Shown here: positions 15,593 to 23,900 of the stretch, one piece after another
Layout: the number at the start of each line of letters is the position of its first letter
How positions within the stretch are numbered: position 1 is the stretch's first letter
Assembly: GCA_904501755.1 (NCBI GenBank)
Contig: CAJGBV010000017.1
Coordinates: 1 to 41,762, forward strand
From: Clostridiaceae bacterium
GTDB taxonomy: Bacteria > Bacillota > Clostridia > Oscillospirales > Acutalibacteraceae
Reading direction: 5' to 3'
Length of the DNA: 41,762 bases
Notes under the pieces: model-generated
Databases searched by the model: none
Seen by the model: only the letters and a program-made list of their open reading frames with translations
What the model was told of the DNA's origin: nothing
Program-made: the position numbers and the translations under genes

Positions 15593-17137
15593 TTGGCTAA
15601 AGAGAAAAAACCAATTAATAAAAAGCTTATCACCGCACTTGTTATTCTTGTACTGGGTAATGTGCTTTTCTTTCTGACTCTGTGGCTTCTCGGTAAATAC
15701 GATAATATTTATCTTGACCAGATACTTTTTCAGCTTAAATCTCCCGCTGTAGGTGCCAATAAAAGCCTGATGAACAGCGCTTATATACGTGTAGGTGGTT
15801 TTGGCGCTCTGCTTACTGTAATAGAAGTTCTTCTGTTTTATGTGCTGTCAGGCAGACTGAGAAATAAATTGGGCAGTTTTAAGGGATATGTTAAATACTG
15901 TGCTACTAAAACCTGTAAATTTTTTGGCGAGGTAGCGCTGCCTTTTGCTCTTGCATCCTTGCTTGTTTCTATGACCTTTTTTATTGCAAGACTAAAGGTT
16001 GGAAGCTACCTTGTGACCACCTCTACCGAATCTGATTTTATAGAGGCGAATTACGTTGACCCCAATAAAGCAGTATTAACCTTTCCCGAAAATAAAAGGA
16101 ATGTAATATACATTTTTCTTGAATCTATGGAAAACACCTATGGCGATATTTCAGCTGGGGGCGGTATAACCCAAAATTTTATTCCCGAGCTTTACAGTCT
16201 TGCTGAGGAAAATGTGAATTTTTCCCACTCTAACGGTATTGGCGGTGCATTGTCCTTTGCAGGAACTACATGGACCAGTGCCGCAATGACAGCGCAGACT
16301 TCGGGTATGCTAATTAAGGTGCCTGTAGTAAGTGACAGTTATGGAGGGAATAATTCCTTTCTTTCGGGAATTACAACTATAGGCGAGGTGCTGGAAAATA
16401 ACGGCTATAATCAGACGCTTCTTGTGGGAAGTGATGCGGAATTTGGCGGAAGAAAAACCTATTTTACCGACCACGGAAACTATAATATAGTTGATATAAA
16501 TTCCCTTAAAGCCGAGGGCAGACTTCCACAAGACTACAGAGAATGGTGGGGCTTTGAGGACAATAAGGTTTTCAGCTTTGCAAAAGAGGAAATAACCGCA
16601 CTTTACGAAGAGGGAAAACCCTTTAATTTTACTATGCTTACTTCAGATACTCATTTCCCCGACGGATATATATGTGAAATATGCGAGGAAGTAAATGAGG
16701 AACAGTATGCAAATGTTGTTTCCTGTTCTTCAAAGCAGGTTTATGAATTTGTAAACTGGATAAAGGAACAACCTTTTTATGAGAATACAACTATTGTTAT
16801 AAGCGGCGACCATCTGACAATGGACCCCGAATTTTTAAAGGATATAGATGAAAACTATACACGTACAGTTTATAACTGTATAATTAATTCTGCGGTAAAG
16901 CCTGTTCAGGAGAAAAACCGCAATTTCGGCACCTTTGATATGTTCCCCACAACCCTTGCTGCAATGGGGGTTAAAATCGAGGGCGAACGCCTTGGTCTTG
17001 GCACAAATCTGTTTTCAGCTACGCCAACCCTTACCGAGATATACGGTTTTGAAACCCTTGATAAAGAGCTTCAAAAGAAATCGGTTTTTTATAATGAACA
17101 AATACTAGAAATGGAAAGCGTTGGGGTGAGTAAATGA
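15593..17137 (+). CDS. LTA-synthase/MdoB-family phosphoglycerol transferase
   Basis: 514 aa. Three N-terminal transmembrane segments (about residues 13-36, 64-86, 113-134) precede an extracellular sulfatase-fold domain. Motifs: NVIYIFLESMENTYG (metal Glu), GTTWTSAAMTAQTSG at about 224 (the nucleophile Thr region, closer to MdoB/OpgB GTxWT than to Staphylococcus LtaS), LTSDTHFPDG and VISGDHLTMD (metal Asp/His). It would transfer glycerophosphate from phosphatidylglycerol to a lipoteichoic or glycan acceptor. Five helices are usual for LtaS, so three is notable. Start TTG 15593 with AGAAGG 6 nt upstream is preferred over ATG 15569. It overlaps the serpin gene (ATGA). The neighbouring divergent lic operon may decorate its product. 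Confidence 0.85.
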   Translation: MAKEKKPINKKLITALVILVLGNVLFFLTLWLLGKYDNIYLDQILFQLKSPAVGANKSLMNSAYIRVGGFGALLTVIEVLLFYVLSGRLRNKLGSFKGYVKYCATKTCKFFGEVALPFALASLLVSMTFFIARLKVGSYLVTTSTESDFIEANYVDPNKAVLTFPENKRNVIYIFLESMENTYGDISAGGGITQNFIPELYSLAEENVNFSHSNGIGGALSFAGTTWTSAAMTAQTSGMLIKVPVVSDSYGGNNSFLSGITTIGEVLENNGYNQTLLVGSDAEFGGRKTYFTDHGNYNIVDINSLKAEGRLPQDYREWWGFEDNKVFSFAKEEITALYEEGKPFNFTMLTSDTHFPDGYICEICEEVNEEQYANVVSCSSKQVYEFVNWIKEQPFYENTTIVISGDHLTMDPEFLKDIDENYTRTVYNCIINSAVKPVQEKNRNFGTFDMFPTTLAAMGVKIEGERLGLGTNLFSATPTLTEIYGFETLDKELQKKSVFYNEQILEMESVGVSK

Positions 17138-18375
17138 TGAAAAAAATGTTAAAAACAACTGCTGTTTTACTTTGTGTGTCGCTGTTGCTTTGCGGTTGCG
17201 GTTCATCGGGAACTACCGATTTAATGGTAGAAATAGTGCCTCAAAAAATACAGACGTCAGCAGATGTGTCCGCTTTTTTCATAAAGGGACAGTTTGATAT
17301 GTCTGCATCTCTTTTGAGGGAAATTTCTGCTACTCAAAGTGATAATTTTATGGTGTCAGCGTTATCTCTTTCCAATTCACTTGGTATGGTCTTAAATGGT
17401 GCAAAGGGAGAAACGGCTGATGAAATTAGCCAAGTGCTCTGTGCAAATAATGGCGCCGAGGACTTTAATAAGTCTTTGTATACTTTTAATAATGCTATAG
17501 GAAAGGAATTGCTGTCCATCAATTCCATTTGGTATAAGAATAGCAAAACTTTAAATATTGAGAAAAGCTTTTTGCAGACAAGTGCGGATTATTATGGTGC
17601 TGCTGCAAGAAAAATAAGTTTTGACCAAGAGGGTAAAAATCTTATAAACGAATGGGTTAAGGAAAGTTCGGCAGGTAATATAAATGGCATAATCGACAAC
17701 ATTGAAGAAAATTCGGTTATGTACCTTATTAATGCTTTGACCTTTGAAAGTCCTTGGAGCAATCAGTATCCCGACAGCTCCATAGCAACAGGCGAGTTCA
17801 CCACCTTGCAGGGAAACAAGGTTAGTGTAGATATGATGACCTCCAGAGAAAGTGCCTATATAGAATATAAAGGTGCAAAGGGATTTGTTAAGCCCTATGC
17901 AATGGCAAATTACCTGTTTGCTGCGGTGCTTCCTCCACAAAACATAAATATAAATGATTATATCGCGTATCTTAGCGGTGATGATATAAAGGTTATGGCA
18001 AACAACTATAAAGAACAGGATGTAATTGTCAGTCTGCCTAAGTTCAGCTTTGAATATTCCTTTGAAGCAAACGATGCTCTTTCGAATATGGGCATTAAGT
18101 TGGCTTTTGACGGAAAAAAAGCAGATTTTTCTGCTATGGGTAAAATGAATAATAAGCAGAATATTTATCTTAGCAAGGTTATACAGAAAACCTATATAAA
18201 GGTTGACAATCAGGGTACAAGTGCAGGTGCTGTTTCAAGCTCTGAAATGGCGGTGAAAACCAGTTTGAGTCAGGCGGAAAGCCTTGTTTTTGATAGACCT
18301 TTTATATTTATGATACTTGAGTCAAATTGCAATGTTCCTGTTTTTATAGGCGTTGTAAATAACCCTGCACAGTGA
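17134..18375 (+). CDS. serpin-family lipoprotein
   Basis: 413 aa. Signal peptide with lipobox ending LLLCGC (Cys near 22), so it is predicted to be lipid-anchored outside the membrane. Serpin motifs: DNFMVSALSLSNSLGMVLNG (the usual NxxxSPxSxxxAL region), LINALTFESPW, and the hinge KVDNQGTSAGAVSSSEM followed by FDRPFIFMI near the C-terminus. The hinge has small residues at P15-P9, as in inhibitory serpins, but the P1 residue cannot be assigned by eye. Likely role: trapping host or rival serine or cysteine proteases at the cell surface. The ATG overlaps the transferase stop. The next gene starts 7 nt downstream. Bacterial serpins are uncommon, and a lipid-anchored one inside an envelope operon is notable. 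Confidence 0.9.
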   Translation: MMKKMLKTTAVLLCVSLLLCGCGSSGTTDLMVEIVPQKIQTSADVSAFFIKGQFDMSASLLREISATQSDNFMVSALSLSNSLGMVLNGAKGETADEISQVLCANNGAEDFNKSLYTFNNAIGKELLSINSIWYKNSKTLNIEKSFLQTSADYYGAAARKISFDQEGKNLINEWVKESSAGNINGIIDNIEENSVMYLINALTFESPWSNQYPDSSIATGEFTTLQGNKVSVDMMTSRESAYIEYKGAKGFVKPYAMANYLFAAVLPPQNININDYIAYLSGDDIKVMANNYKEQDVIVSLPKFSFEYSFEANDALSNMGIKLAFDGKKADFSAMGKMNNKQNIYLSKVIQKTYIKVDNQGTSAGAVSSSEMAVKTSLSQAESLVFDRPFIFMILESNCNVPVFIGVVNNPAQ

Positions 18376-18382
18376 GGTAAAA

Positions 18383-19120
18383 ATGGAAGAAAATAAAAAA
18401 CAAAGCGATACCCTGCGTCAACGTGATAAGGCAAGAAAGGATTTTCTTGAGCTTAAAAAAATGCAACAGGAAAACAAGGACAAAAGCGAAGAAAGGGTTG
18501 CCTATAGCGGTGAAATAAAACCTATAACCTTTGCCCAAAAGCTAAGCCATTTCTGGTACTATTACAAAATACCCGTAATTGCCGTTATAGTGGCGGTGGC
18601 TCTTGTTTCTTTTGTATGCGCACAGTGTGCAAACAGGGAAAAAAGCGATATAAAAATCGCAATATACGACAGTAATATTGTTCCCGATATGTATCTTGAA
18701 GCAATTGAGGAATATTTTGAACAGTACTGTGAGGATTATAACGGGGATGGCAAGGTGGTTGTCACCATTATGAACTGTTCTTATCAGGCAGGCGGTTCTT
18801 CGGCACAGTATCAGGTAACTATGCAGCAAAAATTGCAGAGCATTATTGTGGGCGATAAGGAAACTATGCTCTTTATCACAAGCGATAGCGGTTTTGAGCA
18901 TTTAAACACACTTACCGACATTAATCTGCTTAATCCCGATGGCGTAAAACTGAATGAGGATTTTTATGAAAAGGTTACGCTGAGTGAGGAAATAGCGATG
19001 CCAAAGGGACTTTCTCTTTATTGTAGAAATATAGAGGGAACCTTAATAGAAAATGATGAAACTGCAGTAAAGAGCAGTCAAAACGGTCTTGAGCTGCTTA
19101 AGGCTCTTAGTGGTGAATAA
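18383..19120 (+). CDS. 245-aa single-pass membrane protein of unknown function
   Basis: Residues 1-40 are highly charged (Lys/Glu/Gln-rich, likely a coiled coil, cytoplasmic). One transmembrane helix follows at about 52-76 (YYYKIPVIAVIVAVALVSFV). The ~165-residue outside domain contains IKIAIYDSNIVPDMYLEAIE and NGDGKVVVTI, somewhat like a small solute-binding or Rossmann-like fold. No catalytic motif was recognised. It starts 7 nt after the serpin gene with GTGAGGT before ATG, and is followed after 2 nt by the CapA gene. Its place between surface proteins suggests an envelope role. Confidence 0.8.
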   Translation: MEENKKQSDTLRQRDKARKDFLELKKMQQENKDKSEERVAYSGEIKPITFAQKLSHFWYYYKIPVIAVIVAVALVSFVCAQCANREKSDIKIAIYDSNIVPDMYLEAIEEYFEQYCEDYNGDGKVVVTIMNCSYQAGGSSAQYQVTMQQKLQSIIVGDKETMLFITSDSGFEHLNTLTDINLLNPDGVKLNEDFYEKVTLSEEIAMPKGLSLYCRNIEGTLIENDETAVKSSQNGLELLKALSGE

Positions 19121-19122
19121 AA

Positions 19123-20451
19123 GTGAGAAAAAAGCTTACTCGTAAACAAAAAATTATAAGACGCAATTTGTTTCTTTTTGCCTGTGCGCTTGTTATAGTG
19201 GGCATTGTCAGCCTTGCAAGTCTTGGTATAGGACAGCTCATTGATTTTGCACAGACAAGCTCTTCGCCCGAAGATGTGTATTCTCAGACAGAGCAATTAC
19301 CCAAGGAGCCGTATATTGTATCAAGTGCTACTGTGGTGAATACAGGGGATATTTTAATTCACGGTCCTGTGCTTAAGGGCGCGTATAATACTCAAACAAA
19401 TGAATATGATTTTTCCTGTCTTTATAAAAAAGTAAAGGGTTATTTTAATAACGCTGACCTTACCGTTGCTAATTTAGAGGTGACCTTGGGCGGCAGCGAA
19501 TCAGGTGAATATAGGGGATACCCCTCTTTTAATACCCCCGACTCCCTTATTGATGACCTTAAAGAAGCCGGAATTGATATGCTTCTTACCTCAAATAACC
19601 ATTGCTATGATACGGGTCTTTACGGCATAAAGCGTACCGCAAGGGTGTTAAAGGAAAAGGGTGTTTCCTTTATCGGCACAAGAGAAACAGAGCAGGAGCC
19701 TATTTATACCGTCAAGGATGTAAACGGCATAAAAATCGGTATGGCGTGTTATACATACGAAAATAAAAATGAGGATATTTCGAGAAAATCCATAAACGGA
19801 GCTGTTATAAATCAACAGGCAAATAATCTGCTTAACTCTTTTTCCTATAATCATATTGAGGATTTTTACAGTGAGGCAAAGACTGTTATAGCTGATATGA
19901 AAACTCAGGGTGCAGAGGCTGTAGTTTTCTATATGCACTGGGGGGAGGAATATCAGCTTAAAGAGAATACCTGGCAAAAAAATATCGCACAAAAACTGTG
20001 CGATATGGGTGTAGATGTTATTGTGGGTGGACATCCCCATGTTATTCAGCCCATTGAAATGCTGACCTCCTCTGACGGCACTCATAAAACGGTTTGTCTT
20101 TATTCTATGGGTAATTCGGTTTCAAATCAGCGTCTTTCTGCTCTTTATAAAAGCTGCCCTACAGGGCATACCGAAGACGGAATGTTGTTCTATTATACAT
20201 TTGATAAGTATAGCGATGGTAAAGTAAAGCTTGGCGGTGTGGATATAATTCCTGCATGGGTTAATAAAACAGGAAGCGGTTATACCGCAGAGTATACCCT
20301 TTATCCTTTGGAAAACGCCACCTCTTATAAGGATTTTTCTCTTAGCGAGAGTACCGCTCAAGGCTCTTTTGAGAGAACAAAAAATATTGTAGGACAAGGC
20401 CTTACTGAGTGTCAGAAAGCCTTGGGATGTAAAGTGAGATTTGAAGAATAG
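19123..20451 (+). CDS. CapA-family (poly-gamma-glutamate synthesis type) metallophosphoesterase-fold protein
   Basis: 442 aa, with one N-terminal membrane anchor (about residues 12-36) and an external CapA domain. All family motifs are present in order: VNTGDILIHGPVL, LTVANLEVTLGG, LLTSNNHCYDTG, YMHWGEEYQLKENTWQ, VGGHPHVIQP and YSMGNSVSN. CapA proteins are tied to polyglutamate capsules in Bacillus, but most homologues in Clostridia have unknown substrates, and no CapB or CapC is seen here. GTG start at 19123, 2 nt after the previous stop. Last gene of the four-gene operon, followed by a hairpin terminator. Its stop codon directly abuts the heptad-repeat structure. Confidence 0.88.
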   Translation: MRKKLTRKQKIIRRNLFLFACALVIVGIVSLASLGIGQLIDFAQTSSSPEDVYSQTEQLPKEPYIVSSATVVNTGDILIHGPVLKGAYNTQTNEYDFSCLYKKVKGYFNNADLTVANLEVTLGGSESGEYRGYPSFNTPDSLIDDLKEAGIDMLLTSNNHCYDTGLYGIKRTARVLKEKGVSFIGTRETEQEPIYTVKDVNGIKIGMACYTYENKNEDISRKSINGAVINQQANNLLNSFSYNHIEDFYSEAKTVIADMKTQGAEAVVFYMHWGEEYQLKENTWQKNIAQKLCDMGVDVIVGGHPHVIQPIEMLTSSDGTHKTVCLYSMGNSVSNQRLSALYKSCPTGHTEDGMLFYYTFDKYSDGKVKLGGVDIIPAWVNKTGSGYTAEYTLYPLENATSYKDFSLSESTAQGSFERTKNIVGQGLTECQKALGCKVRFEE

Positions 20452-20455
20452 GCTA

Positions 20456-20552
20456 TAGGGAATAGGATTTAGGGAATAGTTTAGAAAATGGGACTGCCTC
20501 ACTTTTTATTAGTGAGACAGCCCCTTTGCTATTCCCTAAATCCTATTCCCTA
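20456..20552. repeat. 24-bp perfect inverted repeat flanking a terminator hairpin
   Basis: The arms are 20456-20479 and 20529-20552, perfect complements built from TAGGGAATAGGATTTAGGGA. The 49-nt loop holds the terminator hairpin. It could extrude a long cruciform or, once transcribed, form a very long stem. It lies between two convergent genes. Confidence 0.85.
20490..20527. terminator. terminator between convergent capA-family and citrate synthase genes
   Basis: A 14-bp stem with two imperfect pairs (GGGACTGCCTCACT with AGTGAGACAGCCCC), 7-nt loop, followed by TTT. It serves the plus-strand operon and perhaps the opposing gene. Confidence 0.7.
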
Positions 20553-20612
20553 GACCCTAGACCCTAGACCCAAGACCCTAATCCCTAGTCCCTAGTCCCT
20601 AGTCCCTATCGC
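20550..20612. repeat. telomere-like heptad array
   Basis: Tandem 7-bp units: CCCTAGA about three times, then variants, then CCCTAGT three times. On the minus strand they read TAGGGTC and TAGGGAC. The array runs into the citrate synthase gene: its last codons (Asp-Arg-Asp) and TAG stop are made of repeat sequence. Confidence 0.8.
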
Positions 20613-21981
20613 CTAATTCCTCATATTCTCTTCTTGGTTGGACAGCCATATATGCAGGACGGATAATCTTACCCGCATTAATCAGCTCTTCAAGTCTGTG
20701 AGCACTCCAACCAACAATTCTTGCTATGGCAAACAGTGGTGTGTATAGCTCATGGGGTAAATCGAGCATATCATAAACAAAGCCTGAATAAAAGTCGATA
20801 TTTGCCGAAACGCCTTTGTAAATTTTTCTTTCCTCGGCAATAGCCTTGGGGGCTAATTCCTCAACAAGAGTATACAGCCTGTATTCCTTGTCCAGACCCT
20901 TTTCCTCAGAAAGACTTTTAACATAGGTTTTAAGAATCATAGCTCTGGGGTCGCTTACCGAATATACCGCGTGTCCCATACCGTAAATAAGTCCTGAACG
21001 GTCGCCTGCTTCTTTTCTGAGTAGCTTTTTAAGATAAGCGTAAACCTCTTCTTCGTTTTCCCAGTCCTTTACATTCTTCTTAATATCCTCAAACATTGTG
21101 CATACCTTAATGTTTGCACCGCCGTGCTTGGGGCCCTTAAGAGAACCCAGTGCTGCCGCTATAGCAGAATAGGTATCTGTGCCGGAGGAGGATACAACAT
21201 GGGTTGTAAAGGTGGAGTTGTTTCCTCCGCCGTGCTCTGCATGAAGAACGAGGGCAAGGTCAAGCAGTTTTGCTTCAAGAGGGGTGTAATTGCTGTCAAT
21301 TCTCAGCATGTGAAGAATGTTTTCGGCAGTGGACAGGTGAGGCTCGGGATTGTGTATAAAAAAGCTGTTGTTATTGCGGTTATAGTAGTTATATGAATGA
21401 TAGCTATATACACTTAGCATCGGGAAGGTGGCAATAAGCTGAAGACACTGACGAAGTACATTTGGAATGGAAGTGTTATCAGGGTCGCGGTCATAAGAAT
21501 AAAGGGTTAAAACACTTCTTGCAAGAGAATTCATTATGTCGTTTGATGGTGCCTTCATTATAATATCTCTGACAAAGGAATTAGGCAGACTTCTATAGTC
21601 TGACAGTATCATATTGAATTCCTCTAAATCACTGCTGTTTGGAAGCTGACCGAAAAGCAGAAGATATATTGTTTCTTCAAATCCGAAGCGGTTATCCTTT
21701 ACAAAGCCTTCAACAAGATCTTCAATTTTATAGCCGCGGTAAAAAAGCTCACCGGGGATAAGCACCTCTTTGCCGTCAACTGTTTTACGGGAGTTAATTT
21801 CAGAAACCTCTGTAAGTCCTGTTAAAACACCTTTTCCGTTTAAATCACGAAGACCGCGGTTTACCTTGTGCTCGAGGTACATTTCGGGCTTTATGTGACA
21901 GTCGTTCACACAAAGACGGGAATATTTAGTTATTGTATCGGTTATTGCCGAGTAGTCTTTAATAGTTTTATTTAAGGGCAT
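20599..21981 (-). CDS. gltA: citrate synthase
   Basis: 460 aa. Condenses acetyl-CoA and oxaloacetate to citrate. Catalytic motifs are complete: HAEHGGGNNSTFTTHVVSSS (first His), the GPKHGGAN loop, MGHAVYSVSDPRA (second His), NIDFYSG with the catalytic Asp, and GWSAHRLEEL near the end. The N-terminus is longer than in the short archaeal-type enzymes. In anaerobic Clostridia it usually feeds glutamate synthesis through a partial TCA path. ATG 21981 is preceded by GGAGG. The 3' end is unusual: the last three codons and the stop lie inside a TAGGGAC heptad array. The ABC transporter gene ends 87 nt upstream on the same strand with no clear terminator between. Confidence 0.93.
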   Translation of the reverse strand: MPLNKTIKDYSAITDTITKYSRLCVNDCHIKPEMYLEHKVNRGLRDLNGKGVLTGLTEVSEINSRKTVDGKEVLIPGELFYRGYKIEDLVEGFVKDNRFGFEETIYLLLFGQLPNSSDLEEFNMILSDYRSLPNSFVRDIIMKAPSNDIMNSLARSVLTLYSYDRDPDNTSIPNVLRQCLQLIATFPMLSVYSYHSYNYYNRNNNSFFIHNPEPHLSTAENILHMLRIDSNYTPLEAKLLDLALVLHAEHGGGNNSTFTTHVVSSSGTDTYSAIAAALGSLKGPKHGGANIKVCTMFEDIKKNVKDWENEEEVYAYLKKLLRKEAGDRSGLIYGMGHAVYSVSDPRAMILKTYVKSLSEEKGLDKEYRLYTLVEELAPKAIAEERKIYKGVSANIDFYSGFVYDMLDLPHELYTPLFAIARIVGWSAHRLEELINAGKIIRPAYMAVQPRREYEELGDRD

Positions 21982-22068
21982 ATTTTTCCTCCGTTTAAAA
22001 TTTTCTGTAACTTAAAAAACACTGTATCTTTTTGATTTTATTATTTTACTATAATAATGTGAACAAAT

Positions 22069-23784
22069 CTACTGCCGGAACTGTAAAGAATATAAATCTT
22101 TGTAAATTCCCTCTTTGGCGATAAGCTCATCGTGGGTGCCTATTTCCTTTATTTTACCGCTGTCAACTACGGCAATAGTATCGGCGGTACGAATGGTACT
22201 AAGTCTGTGGGCAACAACAATAGTTGTTCTGCCCTTGCAAAGCTCGTCAAGAGCTGCCTGTATAAGAATTTCTGTGGTGTTATCCAGTGCACTGGTGGCT
22301 TCGTCAAGAATAAGTATAGCAGGGTTTTTAAGAAATACACGTGCAATACTGAGGCGTTGCTTTTGTCCGCCTGAGAGTCTTACACCCCGTTCGCCAATTT
22401 CGGTATCATAGCCTTTTTCAAGTGTCATAACAAAGTCGTGAATGTTGGCTCTCTTTGCCGCCTCTATCATTTCTTCCTCACTTGCATCAAGTCTGCCGTA
22501 CATAATATTTTCCCGCACTGTGCCGGAAAAAAGAAATACATCCTGCTGAACAATACCGATGTTTTTTCTCAGACTCTCAAAGGTTATATCGTTTACATTC
22601 ATTCCGTCAACCGTAATTTCTCCTGAGTCAACCTTGTAAAAATTGGGTATAAGGTGGCACATTGTTGTTTTTCCACCGCCGGAATGTCCTACAAGAGCAA
22701 ATTTTTCACCCTGCTTTATATCCAAGGAAACATTATTCAGCACTTCGCTTTCTTCTGTTTTATATGAGAAGCTGACATTTTTAAAGGAAATTTCTCCATT
22801 TACATTTTTTATTTCCTGTGCGCCGTCATTTTCCTTTTCGGGTTCTTCTTCCATTATTTCAATAAATCTTGAAAATCCCGAAACACCGTTCTGATACTGC
22901 TCCATAAAGCCGATAAGCTGGGTTACGGGGTTGATAAAGAGGTTTACCGATACTATAAATGTGGAATAGTCACCAAAAGAAATTTTATCGGCGTAGAGGA
23001 AAAGTCCACCTGCAATTATTATAACAACATTGAATACATCGGTAACAAAGGTAGAGGCTGAATGGTATTGTCCCATAGCTTTATAGGATTTGTGACAGGC
23101 TTTTACAAAAAGATTGTTGTTTTTGTCAAACTTTTCAAATTCCTTTTCATTATTGGCAAAAGCCTTTGTTACCCTTATTCCCGTAATACTGCTTTCGGTA
23201 GCGGCATTAATTCCTGCAGTGGTGACCCTGCGTTCCTTGAAAGCCTCTCTCATTCTTTTGCGGAAATACGAGGAGATAATAATAAGAAAGGGAACGCACA
23301 CGAAGATTATAAGTGTCAGAGGAATATTCAGGGTACATAGATAAATAAAAGAGCCGATAACGGTTATGGAACTGACTATAAGATTTTCAGGGCCGTGATG
23401 GGCAAGCTCTGCAACATCAAATAAATCACTTGTAATACGGGAGAGTATTTGTCCCGTTTCGTTTTTATCAAAATAGGAATAGGGAAGACTCTGCAGATGC
23501 TTAAACATATCTCTTCTCATTTGTGCCTGCATACGAGTGCCGATAAGATGTCCGTAATACTGAACAAAATATCGAAGTAACATACGGATGACATAAAGGG
23601 TTAAAACACCAAGCCCCGCAACAATTATAAGGTTATACTTTTTTTCGGGAATAAGTGTATTAAGCATAAGATTAGTGATTATAGGGTAAACCATTCCTAT
23701 TGCAGAAATAAGAAGAGAGGCTACCATATCGGCAATAAAAAGCTTTTTATGAGGCTTATAGTAAGAAATAAATTTTTTAAGCAT
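22069..23784 (-). CDS. ABC exporter half-transporter (fused permease and ATPase)
   Basis: 571 aa. A six-helix ABC transmembrane domain (about residues 1-305) precedes a nucleotide-binding domain (about 325-571) with Walker A GHSGGGKTT, the Q-loop in IGIVQQDVFLFSGTV, signature LSGGQKQRLSIARV, Walker B AILILDEATSALD and switch His in VVAHRLSTI. It should work as a homodimer exporting lipid, drug or peptide; the substrate is not evident. The start at 23784 (AAGGATGG upstream) is preferred to the ATG at 23805, because a promoter at 23809-23837 would start transcription at about that first ATG. It is divergent from tyrS. Confidence 0.92.
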   Translation of the reverse strand: MLKKFISYYKPHKKLFIADMVASLLISAIGMVYPIITNLMLNTLIPEKKYNLIIVAGLGVLTLYVIRMLLRYFVQYYGHLIGTRMQAQMRRDMFKHLQSLPYSYFDKNETGQILSRITSDLFDVAELAHHGPENLIVSSITVIGSFIYLCTLNIPLTLIIFVCVPFLIIISSYFRKRMREAFKERRVTTAGINAATESSITGIRVTKAFANNEKEFEKFDKNNNLFVKACHKSYKAMGQYHSASTFVTDVFNVVIIIAGGLFLYADKISFGDYSTFIVSVNLFINPVTQLIGFMEQYQNGVSGFSRFIEIMEEEPEKENDGAQEIKNVNGEISFKNVSFSYKTEESEVLNNVSLDIKQGEKFALVGHSGGGKTTMCHLIPNFYKVDSGEITVDGMNVNDITFESLRKNIGIVQQDVFLFSGTVRENIMYGRLDASEEEMIEAAKRANIHDFVMTLEKGYDTEIGERGVRLSGGQKQRLSIARVFLKNPAILILDEATSALDNTTEILIQAALDELCKGRTTIVVAHRLSTIRTADTIAVVDSGKIKEIGTHDELIAKEGIYKDLYSLQFRQ

Positions 23785-23808
23785 TTTTGCACCATCCTTA
23801 TACATAAG

Positions 23809-23837
23809 ATATTACCATATTTCCTGCATAACTTCAA
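23809..23837 (-). promoter_or_regulatory. promoter for the ABC transporter gene
   Basis: Minus strand TTGAAG (23837-23832), 17 nt, TAATAT (23814-23809). Confidence 0.55.
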
Positions 23838-23846
23838 TAGTTGCGG

Positions 23847-23875
23847 TTGACAAAAATAAATAAATAATATATAAT
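23847..23875 (+). promoter_or_regulatory. consensus promoter of tyrS
   Basis: TTGACA (23847-23852), 17 nt, TATAAT (23870-23875). The start near 23882 leaves a leader of only ~20 nt containing AGGAGG, too short for a T-box. Confidence 0.85.
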
Positions 23876-23900
23876 TTCTTTGGCTTAGGAGGAAAGAAAA

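Noticed and set aside
20550..20612. Heptad array as a CRISPR array or as a true telomere
   Set aside because: Units are 7 bp without spacers, and they are internal to the chromosome segment between convergent genes.
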